Shown: positions 44,280 to 56,529 of the stretch, in pieces
How positions within the stretch are numbered: the first letter of the stretch is position 1
Layout of the letters: every line of letters begins with the position of its first letter
Source: Lineus longissimus
Lineage: Eukaryota; Nemertea; Pilidiophora; Heteronemertea; Lineidae
Direction: 5' to 3'
Length of the DNA: 64,000 bases
Assembly (NCBI RefSeq): GCF_910592395.1
Contig: NC_088318.1
Coordinates: 5,976,756 to 6,040,755, forward strand
Notes under the pieces: model-generated
The model's input: the letters and a program-made list of their open reading frames with translations, nothing else
Databases searched by the model: none
What the model was told of the DNA's origin: nothing
Position numbers and translations under genes: made by a program

Positions 44280-46270
44280 GTATTAGCTTCGCTCCCCTGC
44301 TCTCTTTGGGAAAAATCGTTGAAACTGACAGAGAATTAGGTGAGATATCATAATTGAAGAGAATATATATTCGTTGTATCATTGTTAAACATGTTGAACG
44401 ACTCCCTCCCTCTGAAAATCCTGGCAACGCCTACGATCACATGGCCGCACTTTTTGAATTATACCAAATAGCCTCTCCCGTCCTGACCTCATATTGTATT
44501 ATTCTGCAATAAAAAAAAACTAAACACTCGTTCTGCTTTTAAAAGTATACGCACATGTACGTCACAAAGTCATGCTCAAATGAAGGTTTTTTGTGCAAAA
44601 GAACCACGCGGCCACTTGATGATAACTACATATCAGAAAAATTAGAAATAAAATGATAACGAGAATTAGCTTTTGGAAAATTGAAAATGTTCGCAATATT
44701 AGCTAGTGTAATAATGGTCTTCTCCTTTGGTTTGAACCTTGTATCAGTGTGTCCACGTCCGTTTATGTGTCAACTTGTCTTCTTCTTTCTTCAAGGTTTT
44801 AGTGGTGCGATGTCCGCCCGCTCGCCAGGTTAGTTCATTGTTGCGTGTGGTGCCTTGATATCCAACCTGACATACCCAATAAAGCTTATAATGTTCTAGC
44901 TATCAACAGCAACATTAGGGCCCAATCTGACTGCCCCATTCCAATCTATTAACGCCTTTGGTTTGAATTTAAAGGTTCTGCTTTAATAACTGTCCTCGCG
45001 TTCATAGTTTGTTGAGTTCGTAACCAAGTTTGCACTTGAAATAATATGATAATGTCTTTGATTTATATAGCGCTACTCAGAACGATAACCTGAATGCCAT
45101 TTGGTGCCTCACATGTAGGGTTGCTAAGCTGGCTTTAGTTTTGGCGTTCGCAAGCAATATTTATCCAATGAAAACCTTACATACTGAAGTGATGAAAATT
45201 AGCAAAAATTGGAAAATGCAACAGAATAACGTAAATATCGGTGACAAAATCGATAGAAAGAAGTTAGAGGAAAATAGGCAAAAAAGTTGGTAACAACCTC
45301 CAACAACCTCAATTACATACATGTCTGTGTTTTAAAGAAATATTGCTCGGACGTGTTAATGTCAGGACTGCACAAATGACGAACTGACATTTCCTAAGTT
45401 AAGAACGACAATGTACATAAACAGGAGAGAAAAAATGTCTGCAGAGTGCATTTTCTAGTGCATCCAACACCTGCACTCTATAGAGTGTATCAATAAAACC
45501 GCAAGCAACCGTTATTCAACAAGAATCGCTCAAGATGCCACCGGCATTGACATATATATTTCCTGTTTATGGTGTGACGTAAGGGACGTCTAACTTTTTT
45601 GATACACCATGTATATAGAAGCTGTGCTCGCATTGTCTTTATAATGCAATACTGCATTCTATATCGGGCGACTCCACCCTTTAATTAATGGACGATTATT
45701 TGTATCAAGGATGACAGATCGGGTCTGGGATAATCCTCTTCGGCAGGGATTAGCTCCAGAATTTTTTTTTAAATCAGGGAGGGTTTGACACAAAGGCAAT
45801 AACTACTGAGATGAATACGACATAACTGGTTTAATGAACGCATTAAAAACAATACGTTGGACAATATAATCCAAAAAATCATACATCATACAATCCGCAA
45901 ATAGGCAACCAAATTGGTTGTTAAAAAGAAGGCCCTGTTGAGTTATAAACACCACCGGACTGTTCTTTAATTTGACCTCGAGTTGCAGAAACAAGCCTCT
46001 GAGTGGTTGACATCCCAGGCTACCACGCAACAGGGTCCGAGGAGAACCCAGGATTGGTTTCTAGATGAACTGGCAGGATTATTCTGGATCAACCGGTGTA
46101 GATTTAAAGTAATAGTCCGCTTTTTATTGAGGTATGATTGTTCTTCTTCTGGTTCTCATCAGTAAACTATTTTTCTGAACGTGTTTGATGCTTTTCCAGT
46201 TTTGTTTCAGCTCTTAGATAGTAGAAAAAAGCGTTATTCGTTATTTTCATTACGCGCAAGCCCAGGCGCG
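44280..46270. other. non-coding intronic sequence
   Basis: GTGTATCAATAAAAC near 45485 and TTTTTTGATACACC near 45595 are complementary and could be ends of a small element of about 120 bp. No gene recognised. Confidence 0.4.
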
Positions 46271-46277
46271 AAAGACT

Positions 46278-46830
46278 ATTCCCGCCACGCGAGTGCAGGC
46301 CGAGATCCGAGTACACGTCACCCCGGCCCAATTGGCAATATTGCCATTTGGGATGGTTAACAGAGCTTGGAGCAAATGCGACGCTTGTGATTTATTTAAA
46401 GAAATAAAATGCCCGACTTAACATCCTGGAGAATCAGGGAATCGAGGGTTTCCAGTGATATACGACACAAATGAGTTGTCTTCATGCAATCACTTTGGAA
46501 ACGCATTTTAAAATAGATGTTACGTCCTGTTAATGGGGCACGTCATCATCGCGTACATTCGGGAAAAACTCCCTAACGAGACCCTAGCTCCAGGAAACGC
46601 CTTACTAGTGCATCGTTCCACATGGAAAGAGTCGACGCGTGGAGAGCTAACTCGGGGTCAAATCGGAGTCAAGATCGGAAAAGCGCGATAATTCAGTCAG
46701 ATTTGGAATTTTTCCTTGTTCTGTGCAATTTGTTGATGGCAACTGCTAATACGTAGAATAGGAGGTGACTGGGCAGCCGACAGCTGGGTTATATTGCCCC
46801 TAATAATGCCAAAATAGTCCTTTATCTTGG
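46278..46830 (+). repeat. dispersed repeat, copy 2 (longer)
   Basis: Same blocks as 37664-38020 but with additional internal sequence, for example around 46340-46550 and 46730-46765. Immediately followed by a GTTTTGAGCAGCTGGGCCC repeat fragment also related to 34060-34203. Confidence 0.75.
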
Positions 46831-46929
46831 CGTTATCTCCTTCAGTTAAGCCCTAAAACTTAACGCCAAGTTTAATTAACGCCAGCGTTAGTGACAAAAC
46901 TGGTTTTGAGCAGCTGGGCCCAGAGTAAA

Positions 46930-48350
46930 AACCAAGAAGAGTAGATACAAATTATTTTTGCGAGGAATTCTACTGTTGACATGGTAAGAGCGATTTTATT
47001 TATCCACCTTGTATCCGAACAGTTTGGCCTTCGAGTTAAGTTGAAGGAAGGCAATACAGGACTCTGTAACACTATAAACAGTGCCTGAAGGATAATCCAT
47101 AATGTTTATGCCTCACTATTTATAGCAAGTAAAAGTGTCTGGGTCGGATCAGATTCCCGGTGTAGTGTATGTATGCATCCCCGGCTTCTATCTTACACTA
47201 GGTATACCTGGAGAGATAGGCCTATTCGATACATGCATCCGTATGCAGCTACTCAGGCTAGTACATTTCATTTTCTTCTCTCGGTTAAGGAGCGACGTGA
47301 AATGATGGGGACGTATAGTAGTAAGTTATCATAACACAAAAATAGGGTCGGGTAAAAACAAGTTAAAACGGATTTTGCACGACCAACCATTCGGCCTCCT
47401 TTTTACATTTTCTCTGGCGCTGAAAATCCTGGTTTTGAGTCCGGCGCAGATACGCCCTGATGAACATGCGGACTATAGGTCATGTAACAGGGTTCCACTC
47501 AAAACTCGCGTATATGACTTAATTATAGTGCATCAATTGCTTTGATACCGACTGATGTACAATTAGGGCATTGTATGTATTGCTCGTGCGAAGTTCGCTT
47601 TAATTTAACATGTCTAAATGCATTGGCAAGTTGCATAGACAGTAATAAGCCCTTACTAAGTCATAATGGCGATATGTACAATACTATATGAGCTACTATA
47701 GCAAATATTTGAGAGCCTTGTACATGTACGTGTATGTCACATGCTCTTATCACTCTCGGCAGAACCACTCTGAAAATAGACCCACACTAACTTTCGGCTA
47801 AGCTTGTTTCTCATGGTAAGCTTATTTCTAAAGCACTTCTACGCCTTCATCTGGCTGAGAGATAACTTCAATGGCTCAGGTATTGCAGACATTATAGTAT
47901 GGCAAGATTCACCTGCCAGATTCCATCTGTGTTAGGTAAACATGCATCACACTGTTAATACACCAGACACTCCCTGCATCCCGCTGCAGCACTTACTCCA
48001 GCAGTGCATCGTTATAGTGCATTTCAATCCAAGATTAGGCTAATGGAAATTCTTGTACATTTAGGTGCGGTGGCCATACCCATTCGAAGCAAGCTCCATG
48101 AGATTAATCTAGATAAATCAGTGAGTCAAGATCTCAACACGCTCTTTATGGAAAGAATGATCGTGTCAGTTTTCAATTCAACGATGCATGGTACATGTAA
48201 TCTAATTAGCCACCAGACTGTCTCATTCGGGCTTGGTTAGCGGGAGCGGATGTAACTGCAGCAGCTAGTATAGTGCGTGCATTACTAACATTGGTTCAAA
48301 AAATGGTTTTCCATGGATCTTCGTCATCGGCAGGGATTGCAATTTGACTT
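46930..48350. other. non-coding intronic sequence
   Basis: No gene or clear repeat recognised. Confidence 0.35.
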
Positions 48351-48399
48351 ACAAGGGTTCAAATCGATAGCTAATGCATTTATTGCATTACTGTCTTTA

Positions 48400-48680
48400 T
48401 TATTTGTTCCCGTTTAATAATTCCGTGCTGAGTCAATTAGTTTTGTCCTAATTTTGTTCCGTGTTTTACTTTAATTTGTTCTGCCTTTAACTTTTGTTGT
48501 TGTGGATTGACTCTATTTTTCACTTTGTTCGAAATAAATTCTTGTTCCCGTTTAATATTTTGCGGCTACTTTATTTGTTTTGGCGAGCTAAAATATATTT
48601 ACGTGCAGATTTAGTTTTTCGTTCTCGCCGAAATTTTTTATTATTGCTTTATTCTCTAACTTGTTCCCGATAAAATATTT
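48400..48680. repeat. T-rich stretch with recurring TTGTTCC(C)G word
   Basis: TTGTTCCCGTTTAATA occurs at about 48404 and 48542, with variants TTTTGTTCCGTG near 48452 and TTGTTCCCGATAAAATA near 48661. Spacing is irregular (about 50-140 bp). Confidence 0.5.
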
Positions 48681-48689
48681 CGATCTAGC

Positions 48690-49560
48690 AAAATTGTGAA
48701 AATGTGTGTGAAAGTATTTTACGACCGTGTTATTATATTTTCGTTATCTCTTTTTATTTTAATGACTAAATATTTACTCTGGCACTTAGGAGCCATCGTA
48801 TTTATGACGTGGGTGCACGCCGGATTGGAACACACGGAAATACCCTGTAAACTGGCAGTGCGCAACTAGCACCGCTTTTTTAATGTTTTAGCAATTCAAA
48901 AGTTCGAATTCGTTCAAGCATTTGCAGCAAACATTGATAGTACTCGAGTCTTGTTAGGTAATACATTGAGTGGCTTCCGAGAGTGTTTTACGCCGGATTG
49001 TATCAAGTTCGCCAATTTTAGAAATTGTTAGAATTCTATATGGGAGGAATTTGAAATTAGATCATTGGCAGCCAAAGAATTAAAACTGAAAGTCATGTTT
49101 CATGAGTCGCTTCAGTTTTCTACTGATTGGGACTATCTTGATCGCAGAAATGACCATGAAGTTTCGGAAACAAAGCCAAATCTAACAACATGTAGTTGTA
49201 AAGATACTGTTTAAGGAACTACTAATCATTGGCCATAAGAAATATAAGAAAGAGTATCTGTACACACTCTCCTCTTTGTAACAGTATCGAAGTCCGATGA
49301 ACGCAATGGGTTGTTTGTAGCTCAGTATCGGTGACGCCCCTCATAAATCGTCGGCACAATATCAATTATGTCAAACGTCAAAATCGATCAGTGTATAGTA
49401 ATTATCACTTAGAACAGTAACTGAGTTGTTGTATTTATTTTTCGCCTCCACATTCACGTCATTGGTTCTAAATAAAGACAGCTTGTTTGTTACGATTTTA
49501 ACGCCGACTGAGAAGGACTGCTCATGTTGTGAAGTCGTCTTCTCCTTTATTAGAACTAGT
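48690..49560. other. non-coding intronic sequence
   Basis: No gene or clear repeat recognised. Confidence 0.35.
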
Positions 49561-49565
49561 ACGCA

Positions 49566-49672
49566 TACAGTAGAACCTCTCTATTAAGAACACCCTCGAG
49601 GCTGACAATTACTGTCCTTAAAAGTGAGGTGTCCTGATTAGAGAGATGTCCTGATTAGAGAGGCCAAATTGA
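49566..49672. repeat. MITE-like repeat starting CAGTAGAACCTCTCTATTAAG
   Basis: Begins TA then CAGTAGAACC, followed by internal direct repeats GTCCTGATTAGAGAG. The combination of a CAGTAGAACC terminus, TA target and 'CTCTATTAAG..TTAGAGAG' words is, from memory, a pogo/Tigger-related repeat widespread in invertebrates. Confidence 0.5.
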
Positions 49673-49679
49673 GTGACAA

Positions 49680-51650
49680 CAACCAATTACGGACCAAAAC
49701 TATTGTTCTTTGTCCTACCGTTTTTTGGTTTATACAAGTAACCGATATCAATACGTACAGATGATTAAACATTTAGACAATGAACACGAATCGACCACCA
49801 GTGCTTAGCTGTCCTTTGAATAATTCGCTGATATTTATTGGTCGATCGCCACTACTTGGTTTACCAAAAACTTGGTGTCGGAACAAACACAGATATTTGA
49901 GGGAAGTGTCGGAAAATGTTGGTCAGGTTTGCTGAAAGGCGCTGAAAAGCTAGTTTTATGGTTTGACTCTAGTGTGTAATACCACCGTTCGCTGAGAGTT
50001 TACTTTATATTTGGAACTTGTTCTTCCAAACCGTTTGATAGAACTTGCCGGATAGGTTGAGACTTTGTTAGATTCCCTTACATGCATTCACATCTTTAAA
50101 TCACTCGTCTGCATTAGTCTTGTAAGGTGTGCTACCAGAGCTTTCCAAAGTATGTTATATCGAAAATCTAAAATGTCAGCTAAATCTCCAGGGCAAAAGC
50201 ATGGCAACAGATCTATGAGCATTTTGTTAACACCATGGTTATTCGGAAGTGTTTACAGTTGAACGGTGCTTTTTTCTCACTTTAATCAAGCTATGAAAGG
50301 TATAACGTCATCGCTGCTGAACGTAATTTGAAAAGAATTAAAAGCCTACGTGTCGTACATTGAATGATAGTTTAACTATGCCTCAGCTTTAGGCCAATGC
50401 AGACAGTAAGGAAGGCCTAATTATCCGAAACAAATATATCCTTATAGTGGTCTTATAGATCATTTCATTGCGAATACTAATATATCGAAAGGTCTCCAGT
50501 TGAAACAGGCTTAAAAAACAATTACGAAAAAATGTTGTACACATAAATCGTACAGGAGCTCAATCGGTTTCTTTGACATCGGTTTGGCTGGCCAAGCTTT
50601 TCATTAAGGTCTCGCACCTGTAGTAAACCAATCAGCTCGCGGTTGTATGAATTTCAAAATAGTTCAGTTTGATATCAATGTGTGGTTTCATCATACCAGT
50701 TGAATGGTAATTTCTATGTTAGATACAGTTCTTCTTCAATTGTGAATTAGGTGTGTTTAAAATGAAGAAAATTATGAAGTTTTAGTCCAATTGGCATACT
50801 TATGTGGTTTTGAGGCTCAAATTAACCGTCGTGGTGAATGAAAAAGCTGATCTGCGGGTTAAAAATCATCCCCCTAATTCAGACCCCCAAACCCTGGAAT
50901 TATCATGCACAACATACAACGAACATTTCTTGGTTTGACAGGCTAGGATAGATCTATTTGGCTGTGAAAGTGTTCCTCCCTGGGTACGTCCCGGAATAAG
51001 TTATGAGCATGTAGATAGTAAAGATTTAAGAGGAAAAGGGCGTAAAACTTTGTTACAGGTGCGTGTCCTTTAAAAATCATTTACCATTACCAGAAAGGTT
51101 TTTCGAGATTCGGAAAACCTTTTATACTTTCAGTGGAACAAATATGCTAACCTTAAAATCTACCATATTTGTTGGAACTTATTCACTGCTTTGCCGTTCA
51201 GATGGCTGCTGACGCAGTTCTCGCAGCCAAGCATTGTCGCCCTGAGAAATCCACCTCGGCACCTGTGACCGAGAGTGATAGTCTGGATAACATTGAGGTT
51301 GGGAGTTAACAGGTAGCTAATCAAGTGGAAAAATGGTGGGGGAGGCGAGCTGCCGATTATTGTTTGTGTGGCTGAGATCAAATAGATTGCCTGTTAGAAT
51401 GGGGGTTCGGCGGGAAAGACTATTACTGATGCTGGTATATATTGGGTCTGAGGCGAAGACGGTGTGGCCTGGGCGTGCAAGTGATGTTAGATTACCGCTC
51501 TGGGGTTATATTACAAGCCACCACTATGGTTTCTTCATGGTAAACACGTTGGCAATGTCCTTTTACACTTGATCATTACCATAAAGTGTGTGTGACACCC
51601 TTATGTGTACTACAGGGTGTTCAAAAGATTGCGTTGCCCCATTTTTTGAC
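49680..51650. other. non-coding intronic sequence
   Basis: Short frames only; no gene recognised. Confidence 0.35.
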
Positions 51651-51689
51651 TACCATGACATTTTTCAAAATATTGCCACGGTATGCATT

Positions 51690-52140
51690 AGTTGTAATAT
51701 TTCAAATTCATATACCGTACTTCCAGTAACATGTACGCTTGTGATAAAATGACATGATGCCTTTCATGACTATCAGAATAAGAATACAGCATCTAATAAC
51801 TAGCACTAAGATCCAAATTTTTACAATTATAGGGGGTTTATGCAAGATAATTTGTATTCTATTCAATGGCTATCACTACCATTTGCTGGTGGTTGCTTGA
51901 TTTTGTTCGTCTTGGTAATAAATATGTTTATGATGAATTAATAACATTTAGTATCTGAGTTTAGGATATTTTTACCCACCCTTTTGAAAAATACTTGAGT
52001 TTTTTTTATTTCTGGAGACCCAAATCCGTAGTCTTTATGAATTCTTACAACCATGCATTTTTTCTTACCACGGTATGTACATGTATTTCAAATTCATATA
52101 CTGTACTTCCAGTAACGCTTGTGAAAAGCTGATCTGATGC
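51690..52140 (+). repeat. pair of direct repeats, ~70 bp
   Basis: ATTTCAAATTCATATACCGT with ACTTCCAGTAAC and GCTTGTGA at 51700-51745 recurs at 52083-52128 (TATACTGT). A CCACGGTATG word precedes both copies. Confidence 0.7.
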
Positions 52141-52149
52141 TTTGAAAGC

Positions 52150-52930
52150 CTCGTGTTGGCAGAAAGACGCTGATTTAGATACATAGTATACATGTTTATC
52201 ACCACAAAATGTAAACACTGCATCAGAACTCGAAGTTCTATCGTTCGATAACGCATGTGACGCACAAAGGAGTGTATAAGTATCCTCCTACGCCGAAATG
52301 TGATAGTGTTGTCAGTATGACAGATATCGCGTCGGACTTTTGTGTATGCATTCTTTTATAATCCTTTATGAAAACAAATCGTTTTTTTTGCCTCTGAATT
52401 AATCAGTAACAGCAGCCATTGTGGACAATGTAATGCCATGCAGTGTGACAAGAGTCTGGACTAGTATGCACCAACACAATAATCCATTGCATGCTATGAT
52501 AATATAATGCCTAGCTAATAATCCCTGATAGGACTAGGTCTACAGGGGGACTCAGTCTACTTTCACACCAGCATTGGTCATACTCTTGAAAGAGATCAAA
52601 AGAAAGATAGTTAGTTCTAGATATTCCTTGGTTGGTGTAGCGAGTTTCGGCGAATTAAAGCAGAGCTCGCTCCGTACAGACGTATCCGTAGCGATTTTAC
52701 GTATGATGTAATGGGATGCATGGCGAAACAATACGTGAAGTTAAAAATGATACGTCATATGGGAGGCACTTTACGAAACTCCCTATGTACGATGGAGTGT
52801 CATGCATGCTACTGTCTGATTATAAACTAAAGCTTTTGTTGTCTGATAAAATGTGCCCTCCGAGAAATACCGGGAGAGCCACCTAGTAAGCAGAAAAAGA
52901 ACTATCATGAATGTGCATGACATTTCTTTT
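52150..52930. other. non-coding intronic sequence
   Basis: No gene recognised. Confidence 0.35.
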
Positions 52931-52945
52931 CTCAGCTGTTAGAAG

Positions 52946-53433
52946 TATGGGCAGTATCCAAAACCACATACCACATACCACATACCCACATACCCACATG
53001 CCAATTTTTTCCAGGTGGGGCAATCCAATGACGGTTATGTTAAAGGGGAAGTCTGTTGTTAAATGGGAAATTTGTCGATATTTCCACCGGATGTGGTACT
53101 CCGCCAAATGGGAATATCTGTCGATATAAAGGAGGGATATGGTGATATTTGAATGCTAGAGGGCGCCACCGTTACTTTCTAGTGTTAAAGGGAAATCTGT
53201 CGATATTTCTATCTTAGAGGGCGCTACCTTTAACAGCAGACTTCTCCTTTAACATAAGTAACTGGCAGTGGCGCCCTCTAAGGTCGAAAGATCGACAGAT
53301 TTTCCTTTAACAATAGTTGTGAAGAAAAAGCTTAAACCGTCATTGGATTGCCCCACCTGGAAAAAATGGTATGTGGCTATGTGGGAATGTGGTATGTAGT
53401 ATGTTGTTTTAGATACTGCCAAAAGTATGGCCT
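52946..53433. mobile_element. foldback/MITE element, ~490 bp, with ~95-bp inverted termini
   Basis: The left arm (from GGCAGTATCCAAAAC at 52949 through CCAGGTGGGGCAATCCAATG to about 53037) pairs with the right arm (53336-53415, ending GATACTGCC). The flanks AGAAGTATG (left) and AAAAGTATG (right) look like an 8-9 bp target duplication. The interior has four inverted or direct copies of a unit with AAATCTGTCGATATTTC and AGAGGGCGC(C/T)ACC. No coding capacity. Confidence 0.8.
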
Positions 53434-53469
53434 CCCTTGGAAGGTACATCATTCAAACATCATGTCTAG

Positions 53470-56220
53470 TGTGAATGACACCCGATATCCTAATGTCATT
53501 TGCCAATCACCTCAGTAGTACAAATGAATGAGACGGATTGACAGCATCATAACGCAAAACTTTGCGTTCCGACCTTTATATCATATTTCACATGAGTTTG
53601 TGTCATAACGTATTTTTTGTTGGGTTGACAATTTGAAATACATGTATAATTGATTATTGATAAATGATCTTCTTTTCCACTTTGGCAGCTCGATCACTCT
53701 ATAAAAACATCATATCCAACTGTGACAACTGTTCATATCTAAGAATAAATGACAAAATGTCTTTCCTTTGACAATCTGGACGCTTCCTCCGTAATATTAC
53801 CGATAAAAAGGGAAACAGAATGATAGCTTCATATTGACTTTTGGCTGGCGTGGTTTACAGCTCCCATATTCTATGTCTAGTTTTTATTTACTGGTACCCT
53901 CTTCGATTTTCGTTATGAACCTATGTATTAAATTAGTATTTTTGTTAATTATAGGACAACAGCAGACAGCCTGTGAAAGTAAGTGTCTTCGTGCATTTGC
54001 ATCTGTGCCTAACTGAAAACGCCATTGCAATTTGTCAATTTCCAATTCAGCGCCATTTTATCCTCCAGCAGTGTTCTCGAAAAAATAAAATTTGCTTATT
54101 GGTCGTCCAGTGTTAAACACGATGTCATTGAAGTGATGTTAATATCAAACTGCCTCACTTGACCAAAATAGCCATTTTGTTTTTCAACAATCGCAGTCTT
54201 GTAAGTAGGTGGCGCTGTTCAGGAAATGGATAAATTTGCATCTCAATCATATTCTTTCCATTCTATCAATTTATCATATTTTTTTATATTTTCGCACGAT
54301 TTGAATGACTATCATCGCTTCTTTAAAAGATAATGCATTCATTCTTCAAAATCTATTGCTTCTGGATAAGTAAGCTCCGCACCTTCAGCAGCAGTTCCCT
54401 GACGGAATTAGCTTGTTTCGGAACAGCTAGCAGTGCCACAAGCGGAGTTGCAGCTTTCCTAGATGAGGGAAAACAGTTCGCAACGGTTTCAGATCGAGCA
54501 CTCATGTCTTCCCAACCAATTTATTTCTGTCTGCCATTTTGCCTCGCTTACACAAATTTACATGATGCAAGTGCAAAAATTCTCAACTGCTGCGAATAAT
54601 GAAAATAAACAAAAATGGAACGAATTTCGTCTAATTCAATAATCACAAAACTGTAACACCACTTTAGTATAGATGACTGTTTAGAGGCACGAATGTCACC
54701 CTGTCTTCTGATCCGTCCGACACAACGCCACTTCACGAACAACATTCACGCAAATCCACACAATTCGTTTTACTCTGCACGTTTCATTTAGTGTCCATTA
54801 CTGATTAGTCTAGAGTTAGCCAAAAATCAAAAATGGCCTCCTTTTTCATCTGATCACTCTATCGAAAGACCATGGTCAAAAGTACATTTTCCTTGGTGTT
54901 TAAATCATTGGTGATGTATCTTTTGGCGTAAACGTCATGGCACACCATCTCGACCCCAACTTGATGGCGTTGAGAGACAAACTGAGTCATCATTGTCAGT
55001 TCTTAGTTCGCTTCGATCTGGTGACTTTGATATGCATCGCTCAGAAATTGAAAATTTTCCACCCATGAGCAGGCCATTGAATCGCTTCAAAAATTCACTC
55101 GTGTGAGCGAATTGAAAGTGATCGAAAGGCCTTCTCTGGGAGGATGATTTTAACACTGTCAAACTGAGTGCAGACGTCTAGGACTGCACAGCTCACCACG
55201 CTATCGCGCATGTGTTTTTATGTTCTCTCTCAATTCTACAACAGGCATGTGAGTTTGCTTCTGATTGATCTAGAAACGGCTTCATAGGCGTTACTGTTAG
55301 TTCTCTGCTACTTATCTGTTTATATTGCAGGTTGATCTTCACGGGATCAACTGGGATCATTCTCAAAATGCCCTTTTCGTCACCTTGCCGCCGGAATGAA
55401 ATAATTGTCATCAGCTACTGTCATGTTTTACATTCACTTTCATTGAAAGGTGTGCTTGGGTGTGTTACTTTATCTAAATAATAGTGCATGGCCCGTCGAT
55501 TTGATGATGCTAGGCTACTTTTACAAGCCTTTCAGGACAGCAATCACATGGCGTATTAAATCCCTACGGCGTGTTCTTTCTGTCTTGATGTCACATGTGT
55601 GTCATTTACGCACTTACATTCTCTAACTGCATGAGTGTGACCTTTCTAGTCTACCGCGTACCGATAGCATTTGCGTTAAACGACAGTCGTACAAGGCCCA
55701 TGTAAGGCCATCCCACGCACTATACTGCCGTAGAAAATGTTGTGACAGAGACATAGTACCTAATGTCCTTACGTGGGCTTTTCTTTGATACACCGGGCTA
55801 CGGCTGCTTTCATGCTTCTTTGCGAAGATCATGAAGGTCGCTTATGACAATCAGAATAGAGTGTTTTATTCGCTGATATGTGTTGTAACGTTTGATATGT
55901 CTTCTGTGTTCAACTTCCCCTACAGAGCAATACGATAATTCTGATGCCAAGCAGCGCACATTTCTTTTATAACGGCTCCCAAAAAGCGTGTTACATTTTT
56001 GACTGAACTAGGCAATTGATAGCAAGATCAACTAAGAAATTGATATGAATTATCAGGCCGGCCGGTTAGATAACTAACTACTTTTAGGTAACCAGCGGGC
56101 ACCGGAGTGGGAGCCCCACTTTACAAACATTATCACAATGCTGTAATTGAATTCGATCAAGGGTGTGATTTACTGATCCATATATCGATAAACGACAGAA
56201 CATTAGCATTAACTTAGTGC
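53470..56220. other. non-coding intronic sequence
   Basis: Short frames only; no gene recognised on either strand. Confidence 0.35.
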
Positions 56221-56240
56221 AGCAGTTCTCGTCGCCCGGA

Positions 56241-56523
56241 GAGCTATAAATAGCAAGGCAGTCGTTCGATTAGTCCAGCGTCTCGCTGTTCGTAATCGTT
56301 TTTGTTTGAGATCGAGACCAAGTTAGAATACTATGATGACAAATACCGAAAAACAATTTTCCTAGAAATGCAAGAGACGAGAGAAAAAGAACGATGTTTG
56401 GCATCGATTTTTACGATGCATTATCACCCTGTGGAATCAACTGCAACCTCTCCAACGAGCGTTGCCCACCTCTCCGAGTCATGGCCGACCACCTCTCCGA
56501 GCAAATCTAGCCTCGGACTGTAA
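56241..56523 (+). promoter_or_regulatory. TATA-box-like core promoter before a short ORF
   Basis: GAGCTATAAATAGCAAGG (TATAAATA at 56245-56252) lies about 30 bases upstream of GATTAGTCC, a plausible start site. Downstream a 51-codon ATG frame (56368-56523, MQETREKERC...) has no recognised domain. Either a short transcript starts here, or this is an isolated TATA-like sequence. Confidence 0.25.
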
Positions 56524-56529
56524 ACAAAG

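Noticed and set aside
48340-48372. GGTTCAAATC word resembling a tRNA B box
   Set aside because: No cloverleaf could be drawn around it.
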